This document shows positions 12,101 through 22,126 of a stretch of DNA of 64,000 bases, in pieces. The notes beneath the pieces were generated by a model, which made no database searches, had not been told where the DNA came from, and saw only the letters and a program-made list of their open reading frames with translations. A program made the translations under genes and the position numbers. This DNA is from Fragum whitleyi. Lineage: Eukaryota; Mollusca; Bivalvia; Cardiida; Cardiidae. Location: positions 40,097,419 through 40,161,418 of the forward strand of contig OX411544.1 in assembly GCA_948146395.1 (NCBI GenBank), written 5' to 3'. The first letter of the stretch is position 1; every line of letters begins with the position of its first letter.

Positions 12101-13926
12101 TCCAGCTGGGCAATCAGGCCCCGATTCGCGCCTATGCCCGGCGACCCCCACAACTTACTGCGGTCCGACTTTCTAGTTGCTTGTCTAGGTCAAGGTCAAG
12201 GAACCCTAAATTGCAAACAAAATGCGGGTTTATTCATGTGTGTGTGTGGGGGGGGGGAGCTTTCTTGTATGTGCGCTTCGGCTCGGCGATCAGATCGGGT
12301 GGTGGGCATGTGCCCTGGGGACCAGCCAATATTAATTAGTTCCGAGTTACGAGTCGCTAAGTTAAGGTTAAGGGGGTTCAAAACAAGCGAAAGTCCCACT
12401 ATTGGGGGTTACACTCACGGAATGCGTGTGACGATCCGGACTCTCGAATTTGCCCAGGTGACCCTTCCCCCTCTGAGTTGCCACTGTTCGATATTGATTA
12501 GCTCGGTCTAAGTCATAAACATGGTCATAAAAACACAACAGAAAAAGACAATCGCACCAACTATGCCAAACTTTTAACGCACAGAGCATAATTGCAGTTA
12601 TTAGGATTTTCACGTGCAGCATGCGTCACTTCAGTTGAGCGGTCCGACCAGGGCTCGCGGATATACCCAGGGGACCCTACTATCTTGCAACGTACTGAGT
12701 TTCAAGTTGATCGGTCAATGTCGAGGGGGCCAAACGGCAAGCGAAAATACCATTTTTAGGGTCATCGAGAGCAAGAATGTTTCGGCTAAGCGATACGACA
12801 AAAGACATGGGGACCCCACCGACTTACCACATTCCTAGTTCCGAGTCGCTCGGTCAAGATCAAGGGGTCAGGGGGGGGGGGGGGGGGGGTCGTGCATGAC
12901 ACGCTAGCCCTTCGGCTGAGCCATCTACCAAGGGGACACGCCCACCTTGATACTCTCCGAGTTTCGAGTCCCTCAGTAAAGGTCAAGTGGGCAAAAACGG
13001 CAAGCAAAATGCCATTTTGGGGGTTTGAAAACACACAAATAGAAAAGTACGAAGTAAAAAAAGTACGAAGAATCTTTAAAACGGAAGTCTTTAACTGCAT
13101 ATCTTAACACTATCGTCACACTCCTGACATCAGGCGACTAGATTTGTTCACCATATTTCTCATTTCTCAGAGACTCTTTCATCTGGCCTTAAGAAATTGT
13201 GCCCGGAATTCCGCAATATATCGGAACTCATGATAATTCACAATGTTAAGTTTTCTACTGGCATAAAACCTCGGTTAACATTATTAATTCGTGACTTTCG
13301 AAACGTTGCGGAACTTGTTTGGGTACCGTAATAAGTAACGGCTATTTCTTTTATGCTTTTCGGTGGTTTATCGAGAAATAACGGTAGATTATCACTTGAT
13401 AATCTCACCGCAAAAGCAGTGAAATTATCAAAAACTTATACCCTGCATTAGTGCATTTCATCCTATCTGACGTCATCTATGGGGGGCGAAATAAGTGACG
13501 TCACAATGAACGTTGCATAGCAATCACGTGCAAAATGACGCGCTTTACGAAAGTATGTCAAAGAAATTTCACATTTTGTCTCATTTTTGCATTAAAGAAA
13601 TAGAATAATCGTTTTGTTTTTCGCGAACAACAAAGATTATATTTTCACTCGTGGCTCCGCCACTCGTGAAAATATAGCTTTTGTTGTTCACTCAATGAAA
13701 TATAAACCGATCTTACACTGACACAAACGATTACCCTCTATTTCTATAACGTCTATTGGACGAATGTAACACACACACACTCACTCATTCAGAATCATTC
13801 AAAAATAATTTCAAAAACATTCAACTTATCAATTTTACGATATTTCTAACTAAATGTGTAAAATATAACAAAGATCTTACCTGCCAAGAAGAGACAAAGT
13901 CCTAACATAACGACGATGTATTTCAT
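8928..13926 (-). CDS. Kazal-type secreted protease inhibitor gene (partial, two exons found)
   Basis: Two exons join in phase: 13926-13881 (46 nt) and 9105-8928 (178 nt). The product starts with a signal peptide (MKYIVVMLGLCLFLAG), then a short acidic Ser/Asp stretch, a Thr-rich linker (13 Thr in 14 residues) and a Kazal domain. Visible cysteines follow the Kazal spacing C-x-C-x7-C-x10-C-x3-C, starting CICQRIYAPVC. By Kazal convention P1 is the second residue after the second Cys, here Arg, which suggests a trypsin-like target. The sixth Cys must lie in a further exon, since exon 2 ends two bases into a codon at a good donor (CAA|GTAAGTG). I did not find that exon; it may be below 8.9 kb or off the window. 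The Thr tract is a likely O-glycosylated spacer (inference). A role in defence or digestion is plausible but not shown. Confidence 0.85.
9128..9192. mobile_element. Element S, short fragment
   Basis: GGCGGATTATCGGGAAATAA and CGGTCGGTTATCACTC match the S start at 13365. It forms a weak snap-back (GGCGG/CCGCC) and lies about 23 bp upstream of the Kazal exon 2 acceptor. Confidence 0.6.
10038..10745 (+). mobile_element. Element M, interrupted by a SINE
   Basis: M blocks run to 10251 (AAATTGTTAGCGTTTAATTG) and resume at 10525 (GTTCTTGAAGAAAT). The centre GGAGGTAATAAATATCG / GATATTGGATTACCTCCC and the end CAATTTCACAATGTTCTT are present. Confidence 0.9.
10252..10524 (-). mobile_element. tRNA-derived SINE of the Meta/V-SINE type
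   Basis: On the minus strand a tRNA-like head carries an A box (GGCCTAGTGATAAATGCACT) and a B box (GTGGTTCGAGCCCC). It is followed by a conserved central domain GGCAAAACACTTAATAG ... CAGTTCACCCAGCTGTAAAA and an AT-rich tail. TTAATA at both edges may be the target-site duplication. The central domain resembles the one shared by broadly distributed metazoan SINEs (established); the assignment is by eye. Confidence 0.8.
10890..13060 (+). repeat. ~157-bp degenerate tandem array with poly-G runs
   Basis: About 13 units. The marker CTTCGGCTGAGCGATCCGAC recurs at about 11073, 11227, 11383, 11540, 11710, 11940, 12098, 12278, 12433, 12628, 12779 and 12908, mostly 130-190 bp apart. Units also hold GGTTCCGAGTTTCGAGTCGC, TCGGTCAAGGTCAAGGGG and CAAAACGGCAAGCGAAAATG. 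Uninterrupted G runs: 11027-11039, 11482-11493, 11813-11826, 12248-12257, 12871-12889. It is more GC-rich than its surroundings and lies in the first intron of the Kazal gene. Open frames over it, up to 200 codons, are not genes. Confidence 0.88.
13208..13314. mobile_element. Element V, copy 2
   Basis: ATTCCGCAATATATCGGAAC and CTTTCGAAACGTTGCGGAAC at the ends, CACAATGTTAAG and CGGTTAACATT inside, as at 5679-5797. Confidence 0.8.
13365..13745 (+). mobile_element. Element S, copy 1
   Basis: Blocks TTTATCGAGAAATAACGG, GATTATCACTTGATAATC, GTGACGTCACAATGAAC, AAAATGACGCGCTTTACG and TTTTGTTGTTCACTCAATG follow in the same order at 46236-46630. A 50-bp snap-back at 13624-13690 has GAACAACAAAGATTATATTT and its complement around ACTCGTGGCTCCGCCACTC. 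Confidence 0.85.
13770..13856 (+). mobile_element. Element M, right-end fragment
   Basis: ACACACTCACTCATTCAGAA, CATTCAACTTATCAATTTTA and GATATTTCTAACTA match the right end of M. It ends about 25 bp from the donor of Kazal exon 1. Confidence 0.65.
13881..13926 (-). CDS. Kazal gene exon 1: signal peptide
   Basis: ATG at 13926 opens 15 codons of a classic signal peptide: Lys at position 2, a hydrophobic core VVMLGLCLFLA, then a Gly codon split by the intron. The donor is CAG|GTAAGA at 13880. One base is left over, which matches the phase of exon 2 (G plus GA makes Gly). The start is supported by a TATA box about 90 bp upstream and by no other in-frame ATG near it. Confidence 0.85.
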
Positions 13927-13979
13927 CTTGAGTAGGGTCACTGCTTCCAGAGTTATCGAAACTGATGTGGTTATTGGCT

Positions 13980-14009
13980 GGTGAATCAGGTAACGCCTGA
14001 TCGTTCACC
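13980..14009 (-). promoter_or_regulatory. Stem-loop at the Kazal transcription start region
   Basis: The plus strand reads GGTGAATCAGG, a short loop TAACG, then CCTGATCGTTCACC: an interrupted inverted repeat with ATCAGG/CCTGAT inner arms and GGTGAA/TTCACC outer arms. It lies between the TATA box and the ATG, so it could be a dyad binding site or fold in the leader RNA. No function can be assigned. Confidence 0.35.
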
Positions 14010-14014
14010 CGCGG

Positions 14015-14022
14015 TATTTATA
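14015..14022 (-). promoter_or_regulatory. TATA box of the Kazal gene
   Basis: On the minus strand the sequence reads TATAAATA inside CCAAATGGTATAAATACCGC. A start about 30 bp downstream would fall near 13990, giving a 5' leader of roughly 60 nt before the ATG at 13926. No other TATA-like site lies between it and the ATG. Confidence 0.6.
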
Positions 14023-14217
14023 CCATTTGGGTACTCAATTTGTCGAATTTAATAGGTTTTGGAGTGGTGTAATATTTTAGATTTGTTACTTAATTATAAA
14101 TTCTAATTCCGTACTAAAACTTTGGGTGGCCTTTTTGTTTCATAATTTTATGATCTGATTTACATAATACAACCACAGATCTACGACAAGTTCAAACTGT
14201 ACATACGTCGAAAGTTG

Positions 14218-14823
14218 ATGCTAACAATATCGTGTAATTAACATTTTAAATACTTTCGGAATGATTTGGAAATGATATTGAGTGAGTGTGTGCAGCGAAT
14301 TGTAACTTAAAATTCAAGGGAGGTTATACAATATCGCTAATGTCCTTCAAACTGGACGAATTTGTGCTTTTCAATTACCTCTCAAGGGGTCGACACTAAT
14401 TCCTGGGGATTAGGGGTCAATAGGACTCCTAACACATGAAATCATGGAGTCCGAGCTCAAAGTAAGGAGTCCAAATTATCGTAATGGGAGAACATTGCGA
14501 AAAAGAAGAAATTGCTTGTTATAAGCAATTTCTTTTTTCCACAATGTTCTACCAAAGACGTGTTGTTTTTTTTTCCTCAAAACAATACAGGATGCAAGCA
14601 AATGTTTTCTTCAACAAGTTTTGTGCATATGTTTTTCTAAATATTCCTTTTCAACCCTTGGAGTCCAGTGGACTCCATACTTGCAAATCAAAGGAGTCCA
14701 ACTGGTAAACAAGATTGATTTGAGTGAGTCTGAAGAATGAATGAAATGAGCGCTTCAAGTGATCGATTAAGAATGGTTTTGGTGGGAATAACAGCCAATT
14801 TCACGATGTTCTTAACTGTATTT
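14218..14823 (-). mobile_element. Element M, reverse copy with an insertion
   Basis: M blocks at 14218-14385 (GCTAACAATATCGTGTAATT; GGGAGGTTATACAATATCGC) resume at about 14711 (GAGTGAGTCTGAAGAATGAA) and end GATGTTCTTAACTGTA. The insert holds GGAGTCC/GGACTCC motifs and the snap-back GAAGAAATTGCTTG / AAGCAATTTCTT, which is shared with element N. Confidence 0.75.
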
Positions 14824-14892
14824 ACTGTAATTACTTCCATTTTAGTCGAAAATGTTTATTTAAAACATAAAACAGAAACAGACACAAAATAG

Positions 14893-15287
14893 TCTGTGTA
14901 TGACATGAAACGTACATCAGCATGTGCATAACATGAAACGTACATCAGTCTGTGCATGACATGAAACGTACATCAGCCTGTGCATGACATAAACGTACAT
15001 CAGCCTTTGCATGACATAAAACGTACATCAGCCTTTGCATGACATGAAACGTACATCAGCCTTTGCATGACACGAAACGTAAATCATTCGTGCATGACAT
15101 GAAACGTACATCAGCCTGGTACATCAGCTAGTGCATGACATAAAACGAACGTTAGCCTGTGCATAACACGAAACGTAAATCAGCCTGAGCATGACATGAA
15201 ACAAACATCAGCCTGTACATGATAATTATGAGACATACATCAATCTGTGCATGATATGATACGTACACCAGCATGTGCATGATGAAT
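14893..15287 (+). repeat. ~27-28-bp minisatellite, about 14 units
   Basis: Unit close to CATGACATGAAACGTACATC plus AGCCTGTG. Units differ by 1-5 bases; both ends are more diverged than the middle. Confidence 0.9.
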
Positions 15288-15607
15288 AATTTCACCGATT
15301 TTTTGTGAGGAACACATGCAAAGCAGACTAGAAACTGCAAAGTTCAAAAAGAGTACAGCAATTCTTGTTCGAGCGACCGACATCTATGAACCGATCATTT
15401 TCATTAAGCGACTGTTTTCAAAATCCCTTTTCTTCTTAAGAAGTAGATCTAAGTACAGTTAGGAACTTTGAGGAATTGACAAGGTCTATGAAGACTGTAG
15501 TCAGACTGCGAATGCACATGCCCACCAGAAGCTTTTCTTTGCCGACACGTGAAATTGTTTGAAAATGTCACAGAAAGGCCAAGGTGCATGTGCGTTTATC
15601 TTACATT

Positions 15608-16014
15608 AAAGTTAGTTACATCGTGAAATTGACATTCACCTCAATCAAAACCATTCTAAATCGCCCACTGAGCGCTCCGTTCATTCATTCCTATCACTCA
15701 CTCAAACCATTCAAAAACGATCAAACCTGTTGAAAAATATAGAATCATAAACGCCATTCAAATTGACATAATTCAAATTGTTAACGTCTCATTGGTTCTT
15801 GAAGAAATAGGAAGCTATGTATATAACTTTTATTGCATTTTTATTAAAGGGGGGTAATCAATATCGCTAATTTTGTTCATCCTGAACAAAATTTGCGATA
15901 TAGGATTACCGCCCATTAACTTCACTCAAAACTCGCTCCACACACTCATTCAATTTCATTCCTTAATCATTAAAAAATCATTCACCTTGTCAATTTGAAG
16001 ATGTTTTTAACTGT
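15608..16014 (+). mobile_element. Element M, full copy
   Basis: AGTTAGTTACATCGTGAAAT at the start, GGGGGGTAATCAATATCGCT / ATATAGGATTACCGCCC in the centre and AAGATGTTTTTAACTGTA at the end. Confidence 0.9.
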
Positions 16015-16665
16015 ATGTATAATAAACAGATTGAGCGCGAAGAATGATTCGCGTTTAAAAAATTCAAACCATAAAACGAAACGTTCGGTTTTTATTCCTT
16101 CTTCAGAATACCCAGAATCATTTAGAACCCATAAAATATGTAAATTAGATAAAACGCAATGATGGTGATTTTAATATTGGCTATAAATGCCTATGATTTA
16201 TTGGCTCTTATAAAAAATGGCGGAGTTTGGTCTTATCGAATAAAAAGATTTTAGTGCCGATCATTTTGTTTTCTGTTTGGTTTTCAATGTAAATGTATGG
16301 CTGCATCCTATATCGTTTCAAGTTGATATATATAACAAAATCTATCTTCTATATTATTAGATGATGTTACATACCAAATACGAATGTTGTCTGTCTTTTG
16401 GTTTTAGAGAAGAGGATATTTGATGATTTTTGCCTTTTCTTTTTACGTAAAACGGGATGTACCCGGGCTTAGCCGAAATATGACCCAATAGTCCATTCGG
16501 AACATCGCTCGGACATTTCCGTAAACTGGAAAGTACCTCGGACGTAAGTGTAGAAATTTTTGGGCAATTTTTAGGTAATTCGGCTCCTTGTGGTACTTTG
16601 GTTAATACGCTTGAAGAAAAGCATATTCCTTTAATTCTTTCAGGTCGTCTATAGAGATCATTTTG

Positions 16666-16730
16666 GCATATAATGATTTGAAAGCAAAACGCAGTAAAAC
16701 ACTGCGTTTTGTTTTCAAATCATTTTATGC
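16666..16730. repeat. 65-bp palindrome
   Basis: Arms of about 30 bp: GCATATAATGATTTGAAAGC plus AAAACGCAGT, a TAAA loop, and the complement. Two or three mismatches. Confidence 0.85.
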
Positions 16731-16925
16731 CCAATTTTTACCTAACGTTGATTTTGCTTTTCGCAGCGTCATCGTCAGTTGTGTTTGTGACGTCATATAA
16801 ACCCACGTGCGAAATGACGCGCTTTCATGGCAGCGGCCGTATTATTCCCGAGGTCTATTCCGTAGAATCGCCGAGGGTTCCCGATTGCCAATGGTCATGA
16901 TACGAACAAACTTGGTACAAGTGCA

Positions 16926-17318
16926 CTACAGCTAACAACATCGTGAAATTGACAAGGTGAATGATTTTGTAATTACTTAGGAATGAAATTGAATAAGTTT
17001 GATGGAGAAAGAAAAGGGGGTTAATCCAATATCGCTGAATTTGTTCATCCTGAATAAAATTATCGATACTTATTACCTCCCTTAAATAGACTATTCTTTT
17101 TCTTTCTTCAAGAACCATTCAGACTCTTACAATTTCAATAATGTCGGTTAAATCGCGATTTTTTAATTCATTTTGAGTGTTGCTGTTGATTAAATGATTT
17201 ACGTCAATTTTGAGCGTGTTTGAGTTGTTTGAGTGAATGTTTGGAATAGATGAATGGATCGCTGAGTGAGCGATTTAGAATGGTTTTGATTGAGATGAAT
17301 GTCAATTTCACGTTGCCA
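16926..17318 (-). mobile_element. Element M, reverse copy
   Basis: ACAGCTAACAACATCGTGAA at the start, GGGGGTTAATCCAATATCGC / TTATTACCTCCC in the centre and AGATGAATGTCAATTTCACG at the end. Confidence 0.9.
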
Positions 17319-17406
17319 ATAACGGTAGATTGTACTGCATATTAAATTTGAAAGCTGTCTGCCTTTTGGTTTCAGAGAAGAAGACTTTTGAAAGTGTTCA
17401 CTTTTC

Positions 17407-18376
17407 ATGTCCCCGTATCGAGAGATCGGGGGCATATTGTTTTAATCATGTCTGTCTGTCTGTCCGTCTGTCCGTCTGTCTGTCCGTGCGTCTGTCCGTC
17501 CGGCTGTCCGAAAACTTAACCCGAAAACTTAACCTTGACAATATCTTCAAGCCTATTCAAGATTCAGAGCTAATATTTGACATGATGATAGATCTCAATG
17601 ATCCGCATCCGCTGGTACCAAAGTCAAGGTCATTTGACAAGGTCAAAGTCATCTGTCAAGGTCAAACTTTGAAAAAACTTAACCCGGAAACTTAACCTTG
17701 CCAATATCTTCAAGCCTATTCAAGATACAAAGCTAATATTTGGCATGATGATAGATCTCTCAATGATCCGTGTCCGCTGGTACCAAAGTCAAGGTCACGT
17801 GACAAGGTCAAGGTCATCTGTCAAGGTCAAGCTTTGAAAAAACTTAACCCGAAAACTTAACCTTGCCAATATCTTCAAGCCTATTCAAGATTCAGAGCTA
17901 ATATTTGACATGATGATAGATCTCAATGATCCGCATCCGCTGGTACCAAAGTCAAGGTCATTTGACAAGGTCAAGGTCATCTGTCAAGGTCAAACTTTGG
18001 AAAAACTTAACCCGGAAACTTAACCTTGCCAATATCCTCAAGCCTATTCAAGATACAAAGCTAATATTTGGCATGATGATAGATCTCAATGATCCGCATC
18101 CGCTGGTACCAAAGTCAAGGTCATTTGACAAGGTCAAGGTCATCTGTCAAGGTCAAACTTTGAAAAAACTTAACCCGAAAACTTAACCTTGCCAATATCT
18201 TCAAGCCTATTCAAGATACAAAGCTAATATTTGGCATGATGATAGATCTCAATGATCCGCATCCGCTGGTTCCAAAGTCAAGGTCATTTGACAAGATCAC
18301 GGTCATCTGTCAAGGTCAAACTTTGAAAAAAAATGCCGTTACGGGGGCATTCGTGTTTCACAAACACATCTTGTTG
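17407..18376 (+). repeat. Minisatellite element U, five ~163-bp units
   Basis: It opens CCCCGTATCGAGAGATCGGG, then (TGTC/CGTC)n at 17448-17506. Units start ACTTAACC(C/T)GAAAACTTAA at about 17519, 17681, 17847, 18009 and 18173. Each holds TATTTGACATGATGATAGAT, CCGCATCCGCTGGTACC and AAGGTCAAGGTCATCTGTCA. It closes GTTACGGGGGCATTCGTGTT. Units are >90% alike, so the array is fairly young. Frames crossing units are not genes. Confidence 0.9.
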
Positions 18377-18395
18377 TTTCTATGCTTTCCTCTTT

Positions 18396-19850
18396 TTAAT
18401 CTGATATTTGAGGAACTTTAGTTCTTTAAGACGAATGTGCCAAGTGGCAATAACCAAGCATCTTCCTCATCTTCAATCGCTTTTAAACAACAATCCAAAT
18501 CCTCCTAATACTTTTGTACCAAAGATTCATCCTATGAAAGTTACAAGTAAATCCCATGATATTTTGAGCGAATATCCGTTGGGCCGCTTTTCCTGCGTTT
18601 TCCGACGGATGTGCATTTTCCCCAAATTTCTGACAGATCAGCCACTCTTTTAACCCTTTCCTGCTTTACCAAATTTTGGACCCGTCCAAATTCAAAGGTT
18701 TTGCAGACGAAAATTTAAAATGGATCTAATTTGAAAAATAACCCTTCAGTAGGATAGAAAATAGTGTGGAAAAAGAAGAAATTGCTTGTCAGAAGCAATT
18801 TCTTCTTTTTTCACAATGTTTTCTAATTCATAAAATCACAGGCACGTAAAAAGCAGGCATTAAACAGCAAAGGGTTAAAGGAAACCGTAAAACCCCATTC
18901 AAACAAACTAATCTTTATGAGTGTATAAAACTTCTTTGAAAGTTTCACAACAATCCGATAATACTTGTAGAATTTATTGCATATAAAAGAATATATTGAA
19001 CAAAAATCCATAGGGGCCCTTTCCTGTGTTTTCCTACGTACCAGCCCTATTTTCGAAGGAACCTTGCTTATAACTATTTCAACATTCTGTAAAAGTTGGA
19101 AGTATATCCGATACTATTGGTGGAAATTTATTGTGTAAAAAAGATTATTTTGTGCGAAAATCTTTAAGCCCCATTTCCCATCTTTAAATGGAATCTTCCT
19201 TATGACCCCGAAATCATCATGGAAAAGTTTCAAGTATATCCTATAATGTTCGTAGACTTAATCGCGTACAAAAAATATATTTTTAGCGTCAATAATTCCC
19301 ATTTTCCCGTGTTTTCCGATGGATCAGTCTCATTTTCAAAGGAAACCTTTCCTATACCTATTAATCACCCTGTGAAAGGGTCAAGTAAATCAGAAAATGT
19401 TTTTGTTCCTCATTGCGTAAACAAGAGTACTTTTAGAGAAAACTATAGGGACCCTTTCCCTGTGTTTTCTGACGTATCAACTCGATTTTCGAAAAGAAGG
19501 TTTCAGGTAAATCTGGTAATATTTGTGGACTTTCTCGCGTAAACGAGAATATTTTGAGCGATAGTCCATACGGTTCCTTCTCCTGTGTTTTCCAATGGAT
19601 CCGCCCCATTGTAGAAAGAAACTTTTCTTGTGACCCCACAATCATTCTGTGAAAGTTACAAGAAAATCCGATAATATTTGTAGACTTAAGCGCGTAAAAG
19701 AGAATTGTTTACGTACAAAAGGAAAGACAGCCAGCCAGCCAGCCAGGCAGACAGACAGGCAGACAGACACACAGACGGACGGTTGGACGGTAATGACGCC
19801 GTCGCTACGTCGTTACCTTCGGTTAGTAGAGCTAAAGATAAGATTATGAA
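18396..19850 (+). repeat. Minisatellite element with ~140-165-bp units, interrupted by element N
   Basis: Units repeat CCTTTCCTGTGTTTTCCGA, TCTGTGAAAGTTACAAGTAA, ATCCGATAATATTTGTAGAC and GCGTAAAAGAGAATATTTTG. Close to the 3' end is (CAGC)n-(CAGA)n-GACGGACGG at 19730-19790, then CGTTACCTTCGGTTAGTAGA and GCTAAA. Confidence 0.85.
18651..18877. mobile_element. Element N, copy 1
   Basis: TIRs TTAACCCTTTCCTGCTTTAC and TAAACAGCAAAGGGTTAA. The centre is a palindrome: AAGAAGAAATTGCTTGTCAG then AAGCAATTTCTTCTTTTTT. It sits inside the surrounding tandem array. Copy 2 at 27145-27375. Confidence 0.9.
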
Positions 19851-20215
19851 ACAATTGCCTGTGTTACATAATGACTTTTAAAGTATTTCTTTTGAAATCA
19901 CTTTTAGTTTTTAAACGTTGTAATATGCTAATTATACAATTTATGTTTTATCAATGACTTTTAAAGGACTTTGTTTGGAAACACTTGTTACTTTAAAATG
20001 GCGTAATATTAAAATATCAAAATTTATGTTTTTTCAAGTTTATGCAAAATAGCTTTTATTTCCACTTTCATTTTTTTAAAAAATGAACTACGTTTAAGAG
20101 GGTATTCTTAGTGAGTGTGCTGGTCCCTTTTGTTCTTGCTGAAACCAAGCTTTAAAATGACTCTTGTCCGCCTGTCAATCTATCGGTCCTGGGTTAAAAC
20201 CTTTCCGACTATTTA
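19851..20215. other. AT-rich, no feature recognised
   Basis: A loose repeat ATGACTTTTAAAG(T/G)A(T/C)TT occurs twice at 19869-19975; nothing else. Confidence 0.4.
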
Positions 20216-20832
20216 TATAGGGCGTTATGATTAAGCCATGTGCTAAGGCAATTGCACTTTATACCCCAATAAACGCAGTGAAAAAGACACTCGTTCCTTA
20301 TAATTGCAATCATCTAGATCGTAGAAACTATTAAAATACTCGGCCAAACATTAAAGCTTCAAGTCTACTTTCTGCGCATATAAATTACACGATCTATTAT
20401 TAGATCGTGTATTTTTTATCTCGCTATCAAAGTGTCATAAAGTAAAACAAATGATACACAAATAAAAGACAACATTAAAATTCGTAGAGGTACTTATGAC
20501 AAATAAGCTTGTTTCTGCCAAGTAAGTCTGTATTTTTGAACGAAAATGTCGTGGTCGGTCTTTGTTGAGAGGCTTGCTTGAAGGTCTTCGTCGACTCGCT
20601 GTTTTCTAAGTTTAGGTCATCTCAGAATCAGAACTGCATGCTTGTTATCGTAAATTTTTTTCGAAAATATATAAATTCATAATAGATTGAATAGCAATGT
20701 TGCGTTTCTGGGGTTTCCCGAAAGACCTATTGCATTTTATACAGAAATAAAGTGCAATGGATTTCCCCACGTGATGCGATTTAAACCAATCAGAGTTCTT
20801 TATTTAATTGGATTGCAATTATTCACTCATCA
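20216..20832 (+). mobile_element. Element X, copy lacking the left palindrome arm
   Basis: Begins inside the right arm of the palindrome seen at 2524-2688 (GGGCGTTATGATTAAGCCAT), then runs through all X blocks to CCACGTGATGCGATTTAAAC and GGATTGCAATTATTCA. Confidence 0.88.
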
Positions 20833-20945
20833 ATGCAGGATAGCAGCTGGAGGTCGGGAAAGGATACTATTGTAGTACTGGTGTGAGAAATACAAGGAAC
20901 CATTGTTAGGTGCTCCAGCCGCCGCGATGAAACTGAAATCGGCGT
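20833..20945 (+). mobile_element. tRNA-derived SINE, truncated
   Basis: GGATAGCAGCTGGAGGTCGG, TACTGGTGTGAGAAATACAA and GTTAGGTGCTCCAGCCGCCG are the tail blocks of the SINE at 53282-53522, in opposite orientation. The tRNA head is missing. Confidence 0.7.
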
Positions 20946-21006
20946 AAAACCACATTCAAACAAAAAAATAAACATGAGAAAGGGTTTCAATTCTCTAAAA
21001 TTGTTA

Positions 21007-21778
21007 TAGTTAATTACGTTGTGAAATTTATAAGCATCCCGACCAAATCATTCTAAATTTCTCATTCGGCACTCCATTTATAGTACTCCTTAGATTCACT
21101 CAAATCTTTCAAAAACACTCCAAACTAAAGAAAAAAAAAAAAAAAAAAAATACAAAAGGGTCGTTCAGAATCCTCCAAACCTTCATTCAAATATAAGACA
21201 TTCACTGGTTTATTATCTGGTATTGATTTGAAAGCATCATCGAAGACTCATAAATATATTTATCTTATAAACATACAAATATCCGTGTGATAACATCCCA
21301 TATGATATGTTTCATGATATCACATAGTTATTTTTAGAATAATGATATAATGTGGTTGTTTTTAGAAACTTGCATTTCAGTTAGAAACATCGACGAAAAC
21401 AAGTCAAATAGATGTTATAAGATAAATATAATACGTGCTTGGTGTATTGTATGGAAAGAATATCTAACTCGATTGTGGGAATTGATAATTGTCTCGGCAG
21501 AGCCTCCACAATGATCATTTCTCCCAACCTCGTTAGATATTTTTTCTCATACAAATCACTAAGTACGTATAATATATATATAGAGAAATCATGTTTATTT
21601 ATTTTAAGGGAGGTAGATCTATAAAATTATCGTTATTTCTGTCCAGTTGGACGAAATAGTCGAAAATATATTACTTCCCTTTAATTTCATTAAAATCGTA
21701 TTTTCCCACTTATTCAATTTCATTCCGTGATCATTCCAAAATCATTCACCATGTCAATTTCATGATTTTTTAACTGTA
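21007..21778 (+). mobile_element. Element M, interrupted by element Y
   Basis: M blocks to about 21260, then from 21603 AAGGGAGGTAGATCTATAAA ... ATATATTACTTCCCTTTAAT and TGTCAATTTCATGATTTTTT. An A20 run lies at 21131-21150. Confidence 0.8.
21261..21590 (+). mobile_element. Element Y, copy 1
   Basis: TATCTTATAAACATACAAAT, CCGTGTGATAACATCCCATA, then an inner snap-back with GTGTATTGTATGGAAAGAAT / TAGATATTTTTTCTCATACA around TTGTCTCGGCAGAGCC. Copies at 24639-24945 and, reversed, 51909-52228. Confidence 0.85.
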
Positions 21779-21825
21779 CCCCGAGTTGTGGATGACGTCT
21801 CGTCACTACGCTTTCAATCAGACCT

Positions 21826-22010
21826 GGGGTAATTGAAAAATGTAATTGTAATTAGCTGTAATTAATTACAAATTGTGGAGTAATTGTATGTAATTAGTAA
21901 TTGACCCTTTTCTCAATTACAAGTAATTGTAACTGTAAATAATTACAAATGAAATCAACATGTAATTTACAATTACATGTACTTTCAATAACATTTCAAT
22001 TACATCTATA
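21826..22010. repeat. Cryptic TGTAATTG/CAATTACA-rich tract
   Basis: TGTAATTGTAATTAGCTGTA and related words recur for ~180 bp in both orientations, so the tract can fold on itself in many registers. It opens CAGACCTGGGGTAATTG, which might be a transposon end, but no matching right end was seen. Confidence 0.55.
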
Positions 22011-22126
22011 TTCTATGGGTACTTTGAAGGGGTTTGGCGGATCCAAGATTTCCTCTAGGGAGGTTCGAACCATGATGATGTCAACATCAATGTAAACAGA
22101 CATATATATCTATAATTCACGATTTT

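Noticed and set aside
14893..15287. CRISPR-like array of ~28-bp repeats
   Set aside because: The repeats are directly adjacent without spacers, the host is eukaryotic and units are degenerate; it is a minisatellite.
17330..18421. Four plus-strand frames with repeated PHPLVPKSRSFDKV words, like a repeat protein
   Set aside because: The units are 163-bp DNA repeats not kept in one frame; the frames break at each unit and start in unrelated sequence.
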